Shown here piece after piece: positions 26,616-35,386 of a DNA stretch of 64,000 nucleotides. Each line of letters opens with the position of its first letter. Position 1 is the stretch's first letter. Position numbers and translations under genes: made by a program. This DNA is from Terasakiella sp033100395 (GTDB lineage Bacteria; Pseudomonadota; Alphaproteobacteria; Rhodospirillales; Terasakiellaceae). The stretch lies in NCBI RefSeq assembly GCF_033100395.1, contig NZ_JAWLVJ010000001.1, positions 124,001 to 188,000 on the forward strand, written 5' to 3'. The notes under the pieces are model-generated. The model was not told where the DNA came from. It was given only the letters and a program-made list of their open reading frames with translations, and did no database searches.

Positions 26616-27107
26616 TTAACCCTGCTCGTTGGTATGAAGATGGACGTTATCCGCATCGAAAGATTCAAGGATTTTGGTTGCCTTGTCCTGTTTTTCATCA
26701 CTTTCGCTGCGTACCCACAAGATAATGCTGCCGGCATCAACCGCGCGCGCAAAATCTTCTGTATGCGGTGTCGCTGTCACTTCATCGAGGACTTCTTTTA
26801 TGGCAACACCACCGACTGTCGCTCCCACAACAGCGCCGATCAATTCCCCAATTGGTCCCCCCGCAAGGAAGATGCCGCCACTGGCGACCATCGGTCCTTC
26901 AAAACGGATTTCCCCCACCAATGCCGTCATCACATCCTTGATCGGTTTTGCAGGCTTGCCCGCAGCCTCAATCGATTCATGTGAACTTAAAACACTCAAA
27001 TCCGTGCGTTCAAAGCCGCCTTCCAGCAGTGCTGCCACACAGACTTCGAATTTCTCACGTGTTTTAAGAATGCCGACGATCTCGGTAAGAGGTGGTTTTG
27101 GGTTCAT
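26616..27107 (-). CDS. conserved protein with glycine-rich central segment, stress-protein-like
   Basis: A 163-residue protein. The N-terminal part (TEIVGILKTREKFEVCVAAL, then LEGGFERTDLSVLSS) resembles the general-stress YflT/17M-type domain, in which a short beta-alpha unit handles an input residue pattern. The middle (about 75-105) is a glycine-rich hydrophobic stretch (GGIFLAGGPIGELIGAVVGATVGG) that could insert in or associate with the membrane. The C-terminal part (SIILWVRSESDEKQDKATKIL) looks soluble. It is upstream of maeB on the same strand by 48 bases, and divergent from mutS. Function unknown. Confidence 0.7.
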   Translation of the reverse strand: MNPKPPLTEIVGILKTREKFEVCVAALLEGGFERTDLSVLSSHESIEAAGKPAKPIKDVMTALVGEIRFEGPMVASGGIFLAGGPIGELIGAVVGATVGGVAIKEVLDEVTATPHTEDFARAVDAGSIILWVRSESDEKQDKATKILESFDADNVHLHTNEQG

Positions 27108-27139
27108 TTATTTTAACCAATATAGTGAATTGTGAACTT

Positions 27140-27153
27140 ATATTGCGCAATAT
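27140..27153. promoter_or_regulatory. perfect 14-bp palindrome in the mutS divergent promoter region
   Basis: ATATTGCGCAATAT is self-complementary and lies between the divergent 26616-27107 gene and mutS, where an operator would be expected. The binding protein is unknown. Confidence 0.4.
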
Positions 27154-27260
27154 GCACCAATATGGGACATATGGCTAGCCCGAAAAGACTCAAAAAACCA
27201 ACGTTTTTCCTACAATGGTGCTATGCGCTTCTAACAATGCAGGAATAAGACGGTGGAAAC

Positions 27261-30026
27261 ATGTCTCTTACCCATGTTATCACTATTCCACTTTTTTCAA
27301 TCCCTGCAGCAGTAAATGATTTCATGACCATGCTTGACGTCACCAAAGAACACCTCCCGACCGAGATCACGGACGAGGAAATTGCCAGCCGTATGGCCGA
27401 AGGCGCGACCCCAATGATGGCGCAGTTTATGGCGATCAAGGAACGTCATCCGGGCATGTTGCTGTTCTATCGCATGGGTGATTTTTACGAGCTGTTCTTT
27501 GACGATGCCATTGCTGCCGCCGAAGCTTTGCAGATCACGCTGACCAAGCGCGGCCATCACAAAGGCGATGACATCCCCATGTGCGGCGTTCCGGTCAAGG
27601 CTTATGAAAGTTACCTTCCCAAACTGGTAGACAAAGGCTTCAAGGTTGCGCTGTGTGAACAGATGGAAGACCCGGCAGAGGCCAAAAAACGCGGATCAAA
27701 ATCGGTGGTGAAACGTGATGTGGTCCGCCTCTTTACCGCAGGGACCATCACCGAAGATACCTTGCTGGATGCGCGCCAGAACAATTTCCTCGCCTGCGTG
27801 GCCCAATCACGAAATGACATTGGCGTTGCCTGGCTGGATATTTCAACAGGTGCTTTTTATACACAAGCCTGCGTGCCCGCCATGTTGCCTGCGGTGCTGG
27901 CACGTCTGAACCCCGGTGAATTGCTGGTCAGTGACAAGCTGCTGCAGGACCCGGCCCATTTTGAAACCTTTGGTGATTTCAAATCCATCCTGACGCCTCA
28001 ACCCAACAGCCGTTTTGACAGTTCCAATGCCGCCAAGCGTCTTGAGTCTTTATATAATGTCAAAACGCTGGATGCCTTTGCCAATTTTGAACGTGCCGAG
28101 ATTATGGCAGCAGGCGCGTTGGTTGACTATGTGGAACTGACGCAAAAAGGCAAATTGCCCCGCCTTGAAACCCCACGCCAGGTCGCGCAAGGCGCAACCA
28201 TGGAAATTGATGCAGCAACCCGTCGTAATCTGGAACTGACCATTACCCTTAGCGGTCAGCGCAAAGGCAGTCTGCTGGAAGTGATAGACCGCACGGTTTC
28301 AGGGGCAGGGGCGCGTCTGCTCTCCACATGGCTGTCTTCACCCCTGACCGATGTTGCAGCCATTGATGAACGGCTGGATGGCGTCCAGTTCTTCACCGAA
28401 GATTTGCCTGCACGCGAAGATATCCGCAGCGCGCTTAAAGAATGCCCGGATATGGAACGCGCCCTTTCGCGCATCACATTGGGTCGGGGCGGTCCGCGTG
28501 ATCTCGCTGCTATCCGCGACGGACTAGCCGCCAGTTTCTCTTTGCGCGAAAAACTGATTTCGCTGACCCCGCCCAAAGTGCTGGAAGATTGCGCAACCGA
28601 TCTGGGCTCCCACGGGGAACTGGTTGATAATCTGCGCCGTGCATTAGGCATGGAGTTGCCGCTGATGGCACGAGATGGGGATTTCATTGCCCCTGATTAT
28701 TCGCCCGAACTGGATGAATTACGCACGCTACGCAGTGAAGGCAAGCGCCTGATCTCCAACCTTCAGGCTAAATATGCGGAAGCAGTCGATATCCCCACCT
28801 TGAAGGTCAAACATAACAATGTGCTGGGCTATTTCGTCGAAGTGACCGCCAAACAGGCAGAAAAAATGCCCACCGAAGGCGAATTTATCCATCGCCAGAC
28901 CATGAAGAATGTCATCCGCTATACAACGGTGGAACTGTCCGAGTTGGAAGGCAAGATCAGTTCAGCTGCGGACCGGGGCCTCGCGCTTGAACTGCGCCTG
29001 TTTGAGGAACTGATTGATCGGGTGCAAACCAATGCCAATGAGATTGCACTGGCCGCCAATTCTCTCGCCCGCCTCGACGTTCTGGCAGCCCTTGCTGAAC
29101 TGGCCGTGGAGCGCAACTACAACCGCCCGATCCTGAGCCAGGGTTACGAATTCGATATTCAGGGCGGCCGTCACCCGGTCGTGGAAGCCGCCCTTGAAGC
29201 CGCCAACGAATCTGCCTTTGTGGCAAACAATTGTGATCTTTCTGACGAACAACGCCTCTGGCTGATCACCGGTCCCAACATGGCGGGTAAATCGACATTC
29301 CTGCGCCAAAATGCCCTGATCACCATCCTGGCACAAATGGGCGGATACGTGCCTGCCAGCAGTGCTCATATTGGCGTGGTGGATCGTTTGTTCTCCCGCG
29401 TGGGTGCAGCCGATGATCTGGCGCGCGGACGTTCAACCTTTATGGTGGAAATGGTGGAAGCTGCGGCCATCCTTAACCAATCCACAGATCGATCCCTCGT
29501 TATTCTGGATGAGATCGGGCGCGGCACGGCCACTTTTGATGGCCTCTCCATCGCCTGGGCGGTGGTAGAACATCTGCACGAACTCAACAAATGCCGCGCC
29601 CTTTTCGCCACCCACTATCACGAACTGACAGCGCTGACCGCCAAACTCGGTCATCTGTCGTGCCATTCCATGAAAGTGAAGGAATGGAAAGGCGAAGTGA
29701 TTTTCCTCCATGAAGTCGGCGCAGGTGCAGCCGATCGATCCTACGGCATCCATGTGGCCCGCCTGGCCGGCCTGCCCAAAGCCGTCATCAAACGCGCCGA
29801 GCAAGTGCTGGAAACCTTGGAAAAAGGCGAACAAAGCAGCGCGGTCACCAAATTAGCCGACGACCTGCCTTTATTTGCGGCTTTGGCAGCTGAGCCAGAA
29901 GTGGTTGAAACTGCGAGACCCAACGAAGTAGACCTCGCACTCGACGACATCAACCCCGATGACCTGACCCCACGCGAGGCTCTTGAGGCGCTCTACAAGC
30001 TGAAAGATTTGCGCACCAGCGACTAA
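27261..30026 (+). CDS. mutS: DNA mismatch repair protein MutS
   Basis: Recognises base mismatches and small loops and recruits MutL. The 921-residue protein has the mismatch-binding N-terminal domain with the conserved Phe-x-Glu (GDFYELFF), connector, core, clamp and ATPase domains, with Walker A GPNMAGKST near residue 671 and the signature STFMVEMVEAAAIL followed by LVILDEIGRGT. The first ATG (27261) follows GGTGGAAAC but gives an unusual hydrophobic leader; ATGs at 27324 and 27330 (MTMLDVTKEH) would give a more typical N-terminus. Start position is therefore uncertain by about 21-23 residues. Confidence 0.96.
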   Translation: MSLTHVITIPLFSIPAAVNDFMTMLDVTKEHLPTEITDEEIASRMAEGATPMMAQFMAIKERHPGMLLFYRMGDFYELFFDDAIAAAEALQITLTKRGHHKGDDIPMCGVPVKAYESYLPKLVDKGFKVALCEQMEDPAEAKKRGSKSVVKRDVVRLFTAGTITEDTLLDARQNNFLACVAQSRNDIGVAWLDISTGAFYTQACVPAMLPAVLARLNPGELLVSDKLLQDPAHFETFGDFKSILTPQPNSRFDSSNAAKRLESLYNVKTLDAFANFERAEIMAAGALVDYVELTQKGKLPRLETPRQVAQGATMEIDAATRRNLELTITLSGQRKGSLLEVIDRTVSGAGARLLSTWLSSPLTDVAAIDERLDGVQFFTEDLPAREDIRSALKECPDMERALSRITLGRGGPRDLAAIRDGLAASFSLREKLISLTPPKVLEDCATDLGSHGELVDNLRRALGMELPLMARDGDFIAPDYSPELDELRTLRSEGKRLISNLQAKYAEAVDIPTLKVKHNNVLGYFVEVTAKQAEKMPTEGEFIHRQTMKNVIRYTTVELSELEGKISSAADRGLALELRLFEELIDRVQTNANEIALAANSLARLDVLAALAELAVERNYNRPILSQGYEFDIQGGRHPVVEAALEAANESAFVANNCDLSDEQRLWLITGPNMAGKSTFLRQNALITILAQMGGYVPASSAHIGVVDRLFSRVGAADDLARGRSTFMVEMVEAAAILNQSTDRSLVILDEIGRGTATFDGLSIAWAVVEHLHELNKCRALFATHYHELTALTAKLGHLSCHSMKVKEWKGEVIFLHEVGAGAADRSYGIHVARLAGLPKAVIKRAEQVLETLEKGEQSSAVTKLADDLPLFAALAAEPEVVETARPNEVDLALDDINPDDLTPREALEALYKLKDLRTSD

Positions 30027-30053
30027 CCCACACACCGCCGGCATGACGATTAA

Positions 30054-30383
30054 CTACGTATCCAATAACTGCTCCACCACCCACGTATAAAAGGGGCGGC
30101 AACTGCCTTTCATAATTTCCCGCACACCAATGATATAAATTTCGCCGAGTTGGGGGAGTTGATTGAATTGGCGCAAAGGGACATGGATGAAGGGGCGGCT
30201 GGCGTCGATACGGAAGGTGGCGTCATAGTCGTTTAGCCCGACGATCTTTGAGATGACTTCATATTCATTGTAGGTGCATTGGCCGTCGCTGGTGGTGACC
30301 AGCTTGCCGTTCATGGAACAGGCGGTGAGGAAGAAGAGTAGAAAGGAAAGAGTGAGGATGGATCGAGTCATACGCTTGTCCAT
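30054..30383 (-). CDS. small lipoprotein of unknown function
   Basis: A 109-residue protein with a lipoprotein signal sequence: hydrophobic SILTLSFLLFFLTAC with lipobox L-T-A-C, then SMNGKLVTTSDGQC. The mature part has several cysteines (GQCTYNEY, KGSCRPFY). It is predicted to be membrane-anchored in the periplasm. The start could be at 30383 (MDKRMTRS) or 30371 (MTRSILT); neither has a strong ribosome site. It lies convergent to mutS and downstream of the XRE regulator. No family recognised. Confidence 0.65.
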   Translation of the reverse strand: MDKRMTRSILTLSFLLFFLTACSMNGKLVTTSDGQCTYNEYEVISKIVGLNDYDATFRIDASRPFIHVPLRQFNQLPQLGEIYIIGVREIMKGSCRPFYTWVVEQLLDT

Positions 30384-30413
30384 TGCTGATGCACCACCAT
30401 AAGATAGCACAAA

Positions 30414-30442
30414 AATTCGTCATGGCGCATTCATTGCGCCAT
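30414..30442 (-). terminator. hairpin with T-run downstream of the XRE-cupin gene
   Basis: Perfect stem ATGGCGC (30422-30428) / GCGCCAT (30436-30442) with a 7-base loop; on the minus strand it is followed by GACGAATTTTTG. A second stem, ATCGCGCA/TGCGCGAT at 30476-30496, lies between it and the gene stop. Confidence 0.5.
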
Positions 30443-30522
30443 CAGGGTGGATATCACGCTCTGGCCTTAACCCTGATCGCGCAACATATGCGCGATGACG
30501 TAGTTTTCTTTTGTCGTCCTCT

Positions 30523-31089
30523 TCACCGACCATTGGGGTAATGGATCACTGTCAGGACCTTGGCGTCCTGATCGCTCATATTGCGATAACCGTGCGGGCG
30601 GTCCCCGGCAAAGCGAATGGTTTGGCCGACTTCCAGGTCATGCCAAAGATCATCGCAGTAAATTTCCAGCGCGCCTTCCATAATGGTGATGAACTCGATC
30701 ACACCCGGGGCATGGGGTTCGGACATGCGGTTATAGCCGGACTGGATGGTGAGTTCGAGATATTCAAACCCGAGATGATCGTCATAGGGGAACAAGGGCG
30801 CGATCAACAGCCCTTCGCCTGCCGGGTGCTGGCGGATGTCATCGGATTCGCGCACGGCTGTTTCACCCAGTTTTTTGGACGGTGGTTCAATAAAGCTGGA
30901 GAGCGAGACTTCAAATCCGGTGGCGATTTTCCAGAGCGTTGAAACAGTCGGGCTCGATTCCCCGCGTTCGATTTGGCCCAGCATGGCTTTGCTCACACCC
31001 GTTAAATCAGCGGCTTTATCAAGGCTGAGCTTCTTTTCCTTGCGCACCGAACGCAGCATGTCTGCCAGATGATCCTTTGGGTCCTGCAT
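30523..31089 (-). CDS. XRE-family transcriptional regulator with C-terminal cupin domain
   Basis: A 188-residue regulator: helix-turn-helix at about residues 10-65 (LSLDKAADLTGVSKAMLGQIERG) and a C-terminal cupin (PHAPGVIEFITIMEGALEIY, then GQTIRFAGDRPHGY), which usually binds a small effector. The start at 31087-31089 is preceded by GGGGAGTGACC. It is divergent from a BenE-type transporter, and the 102-base gap contains two copies of GTTATAACGCACAAA, so it probably controls that gene and itself. The effector is unknown; a substrate of the transporter is the simplest guess. Confidence 0.9.
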   Translation of the reverse strand: MQDPKDHLADMLRSVRKEKKLSLDKAADLTGVSKAMLGQIERGESSPTVSTLWKIATGFEVSLSSFIEPPSKKLGETAVRESDDIRQHPAGEGLLIAPLFPYDDHLGFEYLELTIQSGYNRMSEPHAPGVIEFITIMEGALEIYCDDLWHDLEVGQTIRFAGDRPHGYRNMSDQDAKVLTVIHYPNGR

Positions 31090-31124
31090 GGTCACTCCCC
31101 TCGCCCACAAAAATTCTTCTGGAT

Positions 31125-31176
31125 GTTATAACGCACAAATGATAGGGTGACCAGAATGTACGTTATAACGCACAAA
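31125..31176. promoter_or_regulatory. twin direct-repeat operator between XRE-cupin gene and benE
   Basis: Two identical 15-mers GTTATAACGCACAAA at 31125-31139 and 31162-31176, 37 bases start to start (about 3.5 helical turns). The second is embedded in the palindrome CGTTATAACG. They lie between the divergent regulator and transporter and are the likely binding sites of the regulator. Binding is inferred. Confidence 0.75.
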
Positions 31177-31190
31177 ATTGTGAGCCCCCC

Positions 31191-32357
31191 ATGAAACAGT
31201 TTTTCTCCCCTTCCTATATTTCTGCCGGATTTGTTGCCATTTTGGTCGGCTATACCAGTGCGGCCGCCATTGTGTTTCAGGCGGCAATCGCCGCCGGGGC
31301 CACGCCTGATCAGGTCAGTTCCTGGATGTGGGCGCTGGGCGTTGCCATGGGGGTGATGGGAATTGCACTTTCTGTATATTACCGCCATCCCATCATGATC
31401 GCCTGGTCCACACCGGGGGCGGCGCTGATGGTCACCAGCTTGCCCGGCATTGCCTATAGTGATGCCATCGGGGCTTTTCTGTTTTGTTCATTACTGATTA
31501 CCATCTGCGGGCTGACCGGGTGGTTTGACAAGATTATGAAGCTGATCCCTCAAAGTCTCGCCACCGCCATGTTGGCAGGTGTCTTATTGCAATTCGCCTT
31601 CAAAATCTTCCCCGCGTTTGAGACCGAAACCCTGATTGTCGCGGCCATGCTGGTCACCTACATTTTGGCAAAATGGATGAAATCCACCTATGCCATCCCC
31701 TTAACCTTTGCCATCGGGGTGATCCTCGCTTTGATGCAGGGCAAAATCGATATGGGCGACATCACGCTGGAAGTCACCACACCTGTCTGGACCACGCCCA
31801 CTTTTGACATATCAGTACTGATTGGAATCGGCCTGCCGCTTTTCATTGTCACGATGGCGTCGCAAAACGTCCCCGGTATTGCAGCGCTTCGTGCACATGG
31901 CTATCAAACACCAGCGTCCCCCTTGATCGGATGGACCGGGGCCATGGGTCTGGCGTTCGCACCCTTTGGCGGATATGCCTATAATATGGCAGCGATCACG
32001 GCCGCTTTGTGTATGAGCGAAGACGTGCACCCTGACCCCAAACAGCGTTATTATTCCACCATCTGGGTTGGGATTTTTTATCTGCTGGCGGGTATTTTCG
32101 GAGCCACCGTTGCCGGATTCTTCACAGCCTTCCCACAAGCCCTGGTCGGGGCCATTGCAGGCCTTGCCTTGCTTGGTACCATCGCCAACAGCCTACATGG
32201 TGCCTTGGAAGACACACGGGGCCGTGAAGCTGCGATCCTGACATTTGTCATCACAGCATCAGGCGGAACATTTCTGACCATCGGGGCGCCCTTTTGGGGG
32301 CTGGTGATCGGATTAATCGTTTATCTGTTAAATCAGCGGACTGTTCAACGTGGCTGA
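31191..32357 (+). CDS. BenE-family benzoate/H+ symporter
   Basis: A 388-residue integral membrane protein with about 11-12 hydrophobic spans. It starts FFSPSYISAGFVAILVGYTSA and has WSTPGAALMVTSLPG, then the conserved TMASQNVPGIAALRAHGY and FGGYAYNMAAITAALCM segments, which fit the BenE family (benzoate membrane transport) in length and pattern. The natural substrate in this organism is unknown; benzoate is only the family reference. It is divergent from an XRE-cupin regulator and overlaps the end of the opposing glucosaminidase gene by 30 bases. Confidence 0.88.
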   Translation: MKQFFSPSYISAGFVAILVGYTSAAAIVFQAAIAAGATPDQVSSWMWALGVAMGVMGIALSVYYRHPIMIAWSTPGAALMVTSLPGIAYSDAIGAFLFCSLLITICGLTGWFDKIMKLIPQSLATAMLAGVLLQFAFKIFPAFETETLIVAAMLVTYILAKWMKSTYAIPLTFAIGVILALMQGKIDMGDITLEVTTPVWTTPTFDISVLIGIGLPLFIVTMASQNVPGIAALRAHGYQTPASPLIGWTGAMGLAFAPFGGYAYNMAAITAALCMSEDVHPDPKQRYYSTIWVGIFYLLAGIFGATVAGFFTAFPQALVGAIAGLALLGTIANSLHGALEDTRGREAAILTFVITASGGTFLTIGAPFWGLVIGLIVYLLNQRTVQRG

Positions 32358-33377
32358 GGCTTCGGCCTCTTCCAGCGTGACATTATCAAACTGCTTCAGG
32401 TTATTCTTGTCAATAATCGCCTGAATGCCCGTGACATAATCCAGACCGCGTTCTGAATATTTATCCAGTGCGGTTGCCAGTTTATGACCGTTCAATGCTT
32501 CGCGGTTATCGCGCATCTGGCGACGCAGCACACGCAGTTTCTGATAAGCTTTATGAGAATTCAGGTTACGCACGTAGGCTTTCAGGCTGCCTTTCAGGTC
32601 ATCAAAAGCTTTGATGCGATGGGTTTTCCCTTCTGCACGACCAGACGGCACGATACCTTTGTCTTTCGGATCAAACGTCCATTGGCCGAACAAGGCATTG
32701 CCTTCACGGGCAAAGCGCGAGGTACCCCAACCGCTTTCTTCTGCAGCTTGCGCCAATGCGAGAGAGGCAGGGACCACATCCATACGTTCCAGCAGCAGAT
32801 CAAAATTCTGATCCGCAACGCGATAACGGCTAAAGGCCGCGTTCAACCAGATACGGTCTTCACCCCGCAGTGCCAGACCCATGGTCAAACGGTGGCGCAG
32901 ACGCCAGACTTTGGCGCGATTGGTAATAATCTCTTCATTGATTTTCAGAACCAGTGGCAACAGCGTGCGGAAAAACAGGGATTTGCGCTCATCCGTCTGT
33001 TTGATCATCGCCAGATCATAAGGCAATGCACTGATGAACACGCGCGGCACGGTGTTTTCGCCTTTTAAAACCGGGTCAAGTTGATATCCGATTTTGTCGA
33101 ACTGGGAGTTGAGATCAGACGAACTTAGACGTCCATCACCAAATTTATCTTTGCGCCCTTCAAGCGCATCAATACCAGCTTTGGCGACTTGTTTCGATTT
33201 TGCCAGTGGCAAGACGGAAACCGGTGCTTTGCTTGTCGTATTGGCGGGATAAAAAATCTGCGCCATGGTGACAGCAATAAAACAGAACCCCAAAAGACCC
33301 AGAATCGTCCATTGGCAGCCTTTGTTTTCCTGAACTTCAGCCATATCCAAATCAATGTTGTTAACAAAAAAGCGCAT
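32328..33377 (-). CDS. Bax-like glucosaminidase domain protein, membrane anchored
   Basis: A 349-residue protein with one N-terminal membrane helix (WTILGLLGFCFIAVTMAQIF, about residues 23-42) and a periplasmic C-terminal glucosaminidase domain of the FlgJ/Bax type: LAQAAEESGWGTSRFAREGNALFGQWTF, with the catalytic Glu in AAEESGWG, then GSLKAYVRNLNSHKAY. It probably cleaves peptidoglycan glycan strands. ATG codons at 33377 and 33344 (MAEVQENKG) are both possible and neither has a clear ribosome site. It ends convergently with the BenE gene, overlapping 30 bases. Confidence 0.85.
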   Translation of the reverse strand: MRFFVNNIDLDMAEVQENKGCQWTILGLLGFCFIAVTMAQIFYPANTTSKAPVSVLPLAKSKQVAKAGIDALEGRKDKFGDGRLSSSDLNSQFDKIGYQLDPVLKGENTVPRVFISALPYDLAMIKQTDERKSLFFRTLLPLVLKINEEIITNRAKVWRLRHRLTMGLALRGEDRIWLNAAFSRYRVADQNFDLLLERMDVVPASLALAQAAEESGWGTSRFAREGNALFGQWTFDPKDKGIVPSGRAEGKTHRIKAFDDLKGSLKAYVRNLNSHKAYQKLRVLRRQMRDNREALNGHKLATALDKYSERGLDYVTGIQAIIDKNNLKQFDNVTLEEAEASATLNSPLI

Positions 33378-33704
33378 TAAACCAGTTGTTTATGACAACG
33401 TGCGATCTTTAAAATGCGCAAGTGATCGATCTTTCTTTTACCAGCCGCATCCGATCAGGCTGTAAGGCGGATTGTACAGAAATTCGACCTGAATGCCAGA
33501 CGACAATATTCTTAACAAATCTTTAAGGATTAAAGGGCCTTGCATGATAAGGCCGCTTTCATACCCTACTAGATAGACATTTTTTCCTAATCCAGCCTAT
33601 TGATTAAGGGAGTGTTTGATTTCCTCGCCAATCCCGAATAGGATATTCCTTGCTCTTTAAAGGGATAAGAGCGGTGGTTTTCTACGTAACGAAAAGAAAA
33701 AAAT
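33378..33704. other. intergenic region with a short hairpin
   Basis: No gene supported in 327 bases. A stem GGCCTT (33536-33541) / AAGGCC (33549-33554) is visible. The region presumably holds the divergent promoters of the glucosaminidase and diguanylate cyclase genes. Nothing else was recognised. Confidence 0.4.
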
Positions 33705-35342
33705 ATGCCTGAATCATCTGCGAATATTTCAACCAAATGGGTGACAATTGCGCCCTTCCCAGCGGCATTTCTCAGCAAAGACCGTCAAGTGGTTGCCCAA
33801 AGTAACGCAGCGCAAATCATTGTAAAAAACCTTCAGAGTCAAACTATTATAGATATTTTCGACAAAGTGGATGCAACCCTTTCGCCCCTTTTGCAGACGA
33901 TCGGGCTGGAAAGTGACAAGGGCGTTCTCTTCTTTGACATGACCATTTCACCCACCGATGATGGCTATCTGATTTTTGCCAAAGACAGCTCCCTTGAACA
34001 TAACCTGCGTGCGGCCCTCATGGATTCGCGTCAGCGTTTCAAAGACCTGGTGGAAATTTCGAGTGACTTCGCCTGGGAAGTGGGCGCGGATGGACACTTT
34101 ATTTTCGTCTCCCAACGTGGTGCGGTGGGCTACGAGCCGGACGAGCTGATCCAGAAACATTCCGAAGATATTGTCTTAAAACGCGACAAAAAACATTCGC
34201 TTAATCCCTTCATGTCCAAATCCAAGCTGGAACGTGAAGAAGTATGGGTCCTGCGCCCAGACGGGGAGCCGGCTTGCCTGACCGTTTCCTGCCTGCCTTT
34301 ATTTGATGAAAACAATCAATGGGTCGGCACACGCGGTGTATGCCGCGATATCACCGATGAGCGCGAACGCGATGCGGCACTTGCACGCGCCTATCACCGT
34401 GATCAGCTGTTGGCCTATATCGTCAAAACCATCCGTGATGAGGTTGAACCCAGCAATATGCTGACAGCAGCCGCCAATGCAACAGCACGTGCGCTCAGCG
34501 CCAATGGATGTCAGATTTTCCGTCGTCAGCCGGACAGTGGTATGATTGTGGATGCCTCCTTTGGCGATGTGCCCGAAGACGTGCCAGACCTGTTTCAACG
34601 CCTTGAAAAACTGAATGAAAATGAAGTCGGCATTTTTGAAACACCGGACTGGCTGGCGATTTTCTCTGCCACACGCTATCGCCGTAACGTCAATGGCGCC
34701 ATCTGCCTGTGGCGTGAAAAAGTGCGCGGCACCTGGAATGATGATGATAAAATCCTCGCCATTGATGTTGCAAACCAGCTCGGCATCGCAAACGAACAAA
34801 TCTCCGGGCATGAACGGATCGTAGAACTGTCACGCACCGATGCGCTGACCGGATTGTTAAACCGCCGCGCCTTCTTTGAAGATGAACTGCCGCGCCATAT
34901 TGAGCGGCTGCAATATAACAAGGCCCCAGCCGCACTGATCTATGTGGATCTGGACCACTTTAAACAGGTAAACGATGTGTTTGGTCACCAGAAAGGTGAT
35001 GATGTCTTGCTGATGCTGCGTGATTTTCTGCTCAAACACGTGCGCCCGGGTGATGTGGTTGCACGTCTTGGTGGGGATGAATTTGCCCTGTGGCTGGATG
35101 ACATCAGTGAAGAAACGGCAGACAAACGATGTGCCGGGATTATCGAATCCAGTGCCTTTTTCCGGGAACATTCCGGCAGCCCGGACAAACCCCTGGGTGT
35201 GTCGGTTGGACTGGCTTTGTTTGACCCGACCTCAGATGAAGACGTTGAAGGCTTGATCAGTCGCGCAGATGCGGCTATGTACAAGGCAAAACGCGCAGGA
35301 CGCGGCAATTTTAGAAAAGCTGTGCCCTATGAACCAAAGTAA
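33705..35342 (+). CDS. diguanylate cyclase with PAS, GAF and GGDEF domains
   Basis: Predicted to make c-di-GMP. The 545-residue protein has an N-terminal PAS-like region, a PAS domain about 110-225 (FAWEVGADGHFIFVSQRGAVGYEPDELI), a GAF-like domain about 245-385, then GGDEF (residues 456-460, RLGGDEF). The inhibitory site RxxD is present (RPGD five residues before GGDEF), so product feedback inhibition is likely. No EAL domain and no membrane segment are visible, so it is a soluble, sensor-controlled enzyme. The start (MPESSANIS) has only a weak A-rich leader. The next gene encodes a DUF2336 protein 44 bases on. Confidence 0.92.
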   Translation: MPESSANISTKWVTIAPFPAAFLSKDRQVVAQSNAAQIIVKNLQSQTIIDIFDKVDATLSPLLQTIGLESDKGVLFFDMTISPTDDGYLIFAKDSSLEHNLRAALMDSRQRFKDLVEISSDFAWEVGADGHFIFVSQRGAVGYEPDELIQKHSEDIVLKRDKKHSLNPFMSKSKLEREEVWVLRPDGEPACLTVSCLPLFDENNQWVGTRGVCRDITDERERDAALARAYHRDQLLAYIVKTIRDEVEPSNMLTAAANATARALSANGCQIFRRQPDSGMIVDASFGDVPEDVPDLFQRLEKLNENEVGIFETPDWLAIFSATRYRRNVNGAICLWREKVRGTWNDDDKILAIDVANQLGIANEQISGHERIVELSRTDALTGLLNRRAFFEDELPRHIERLQYNKAPAALIYVDLDHFKQVNDVFGHQKGDDVLLMLRDFLLKHVRPGDVVARLGGDEFALWLDDISEETADKRCAGIIESSAFFREHSGSPDKPLGVSVGLALFDPTSDEDVEGLISRADAAMYKAKRAGRGNFRKAVPYEPK

Positions 35343-35386
35343 AATAACCATGACGAACGACGACGTGTACAGGCTCTGAAAAGACG

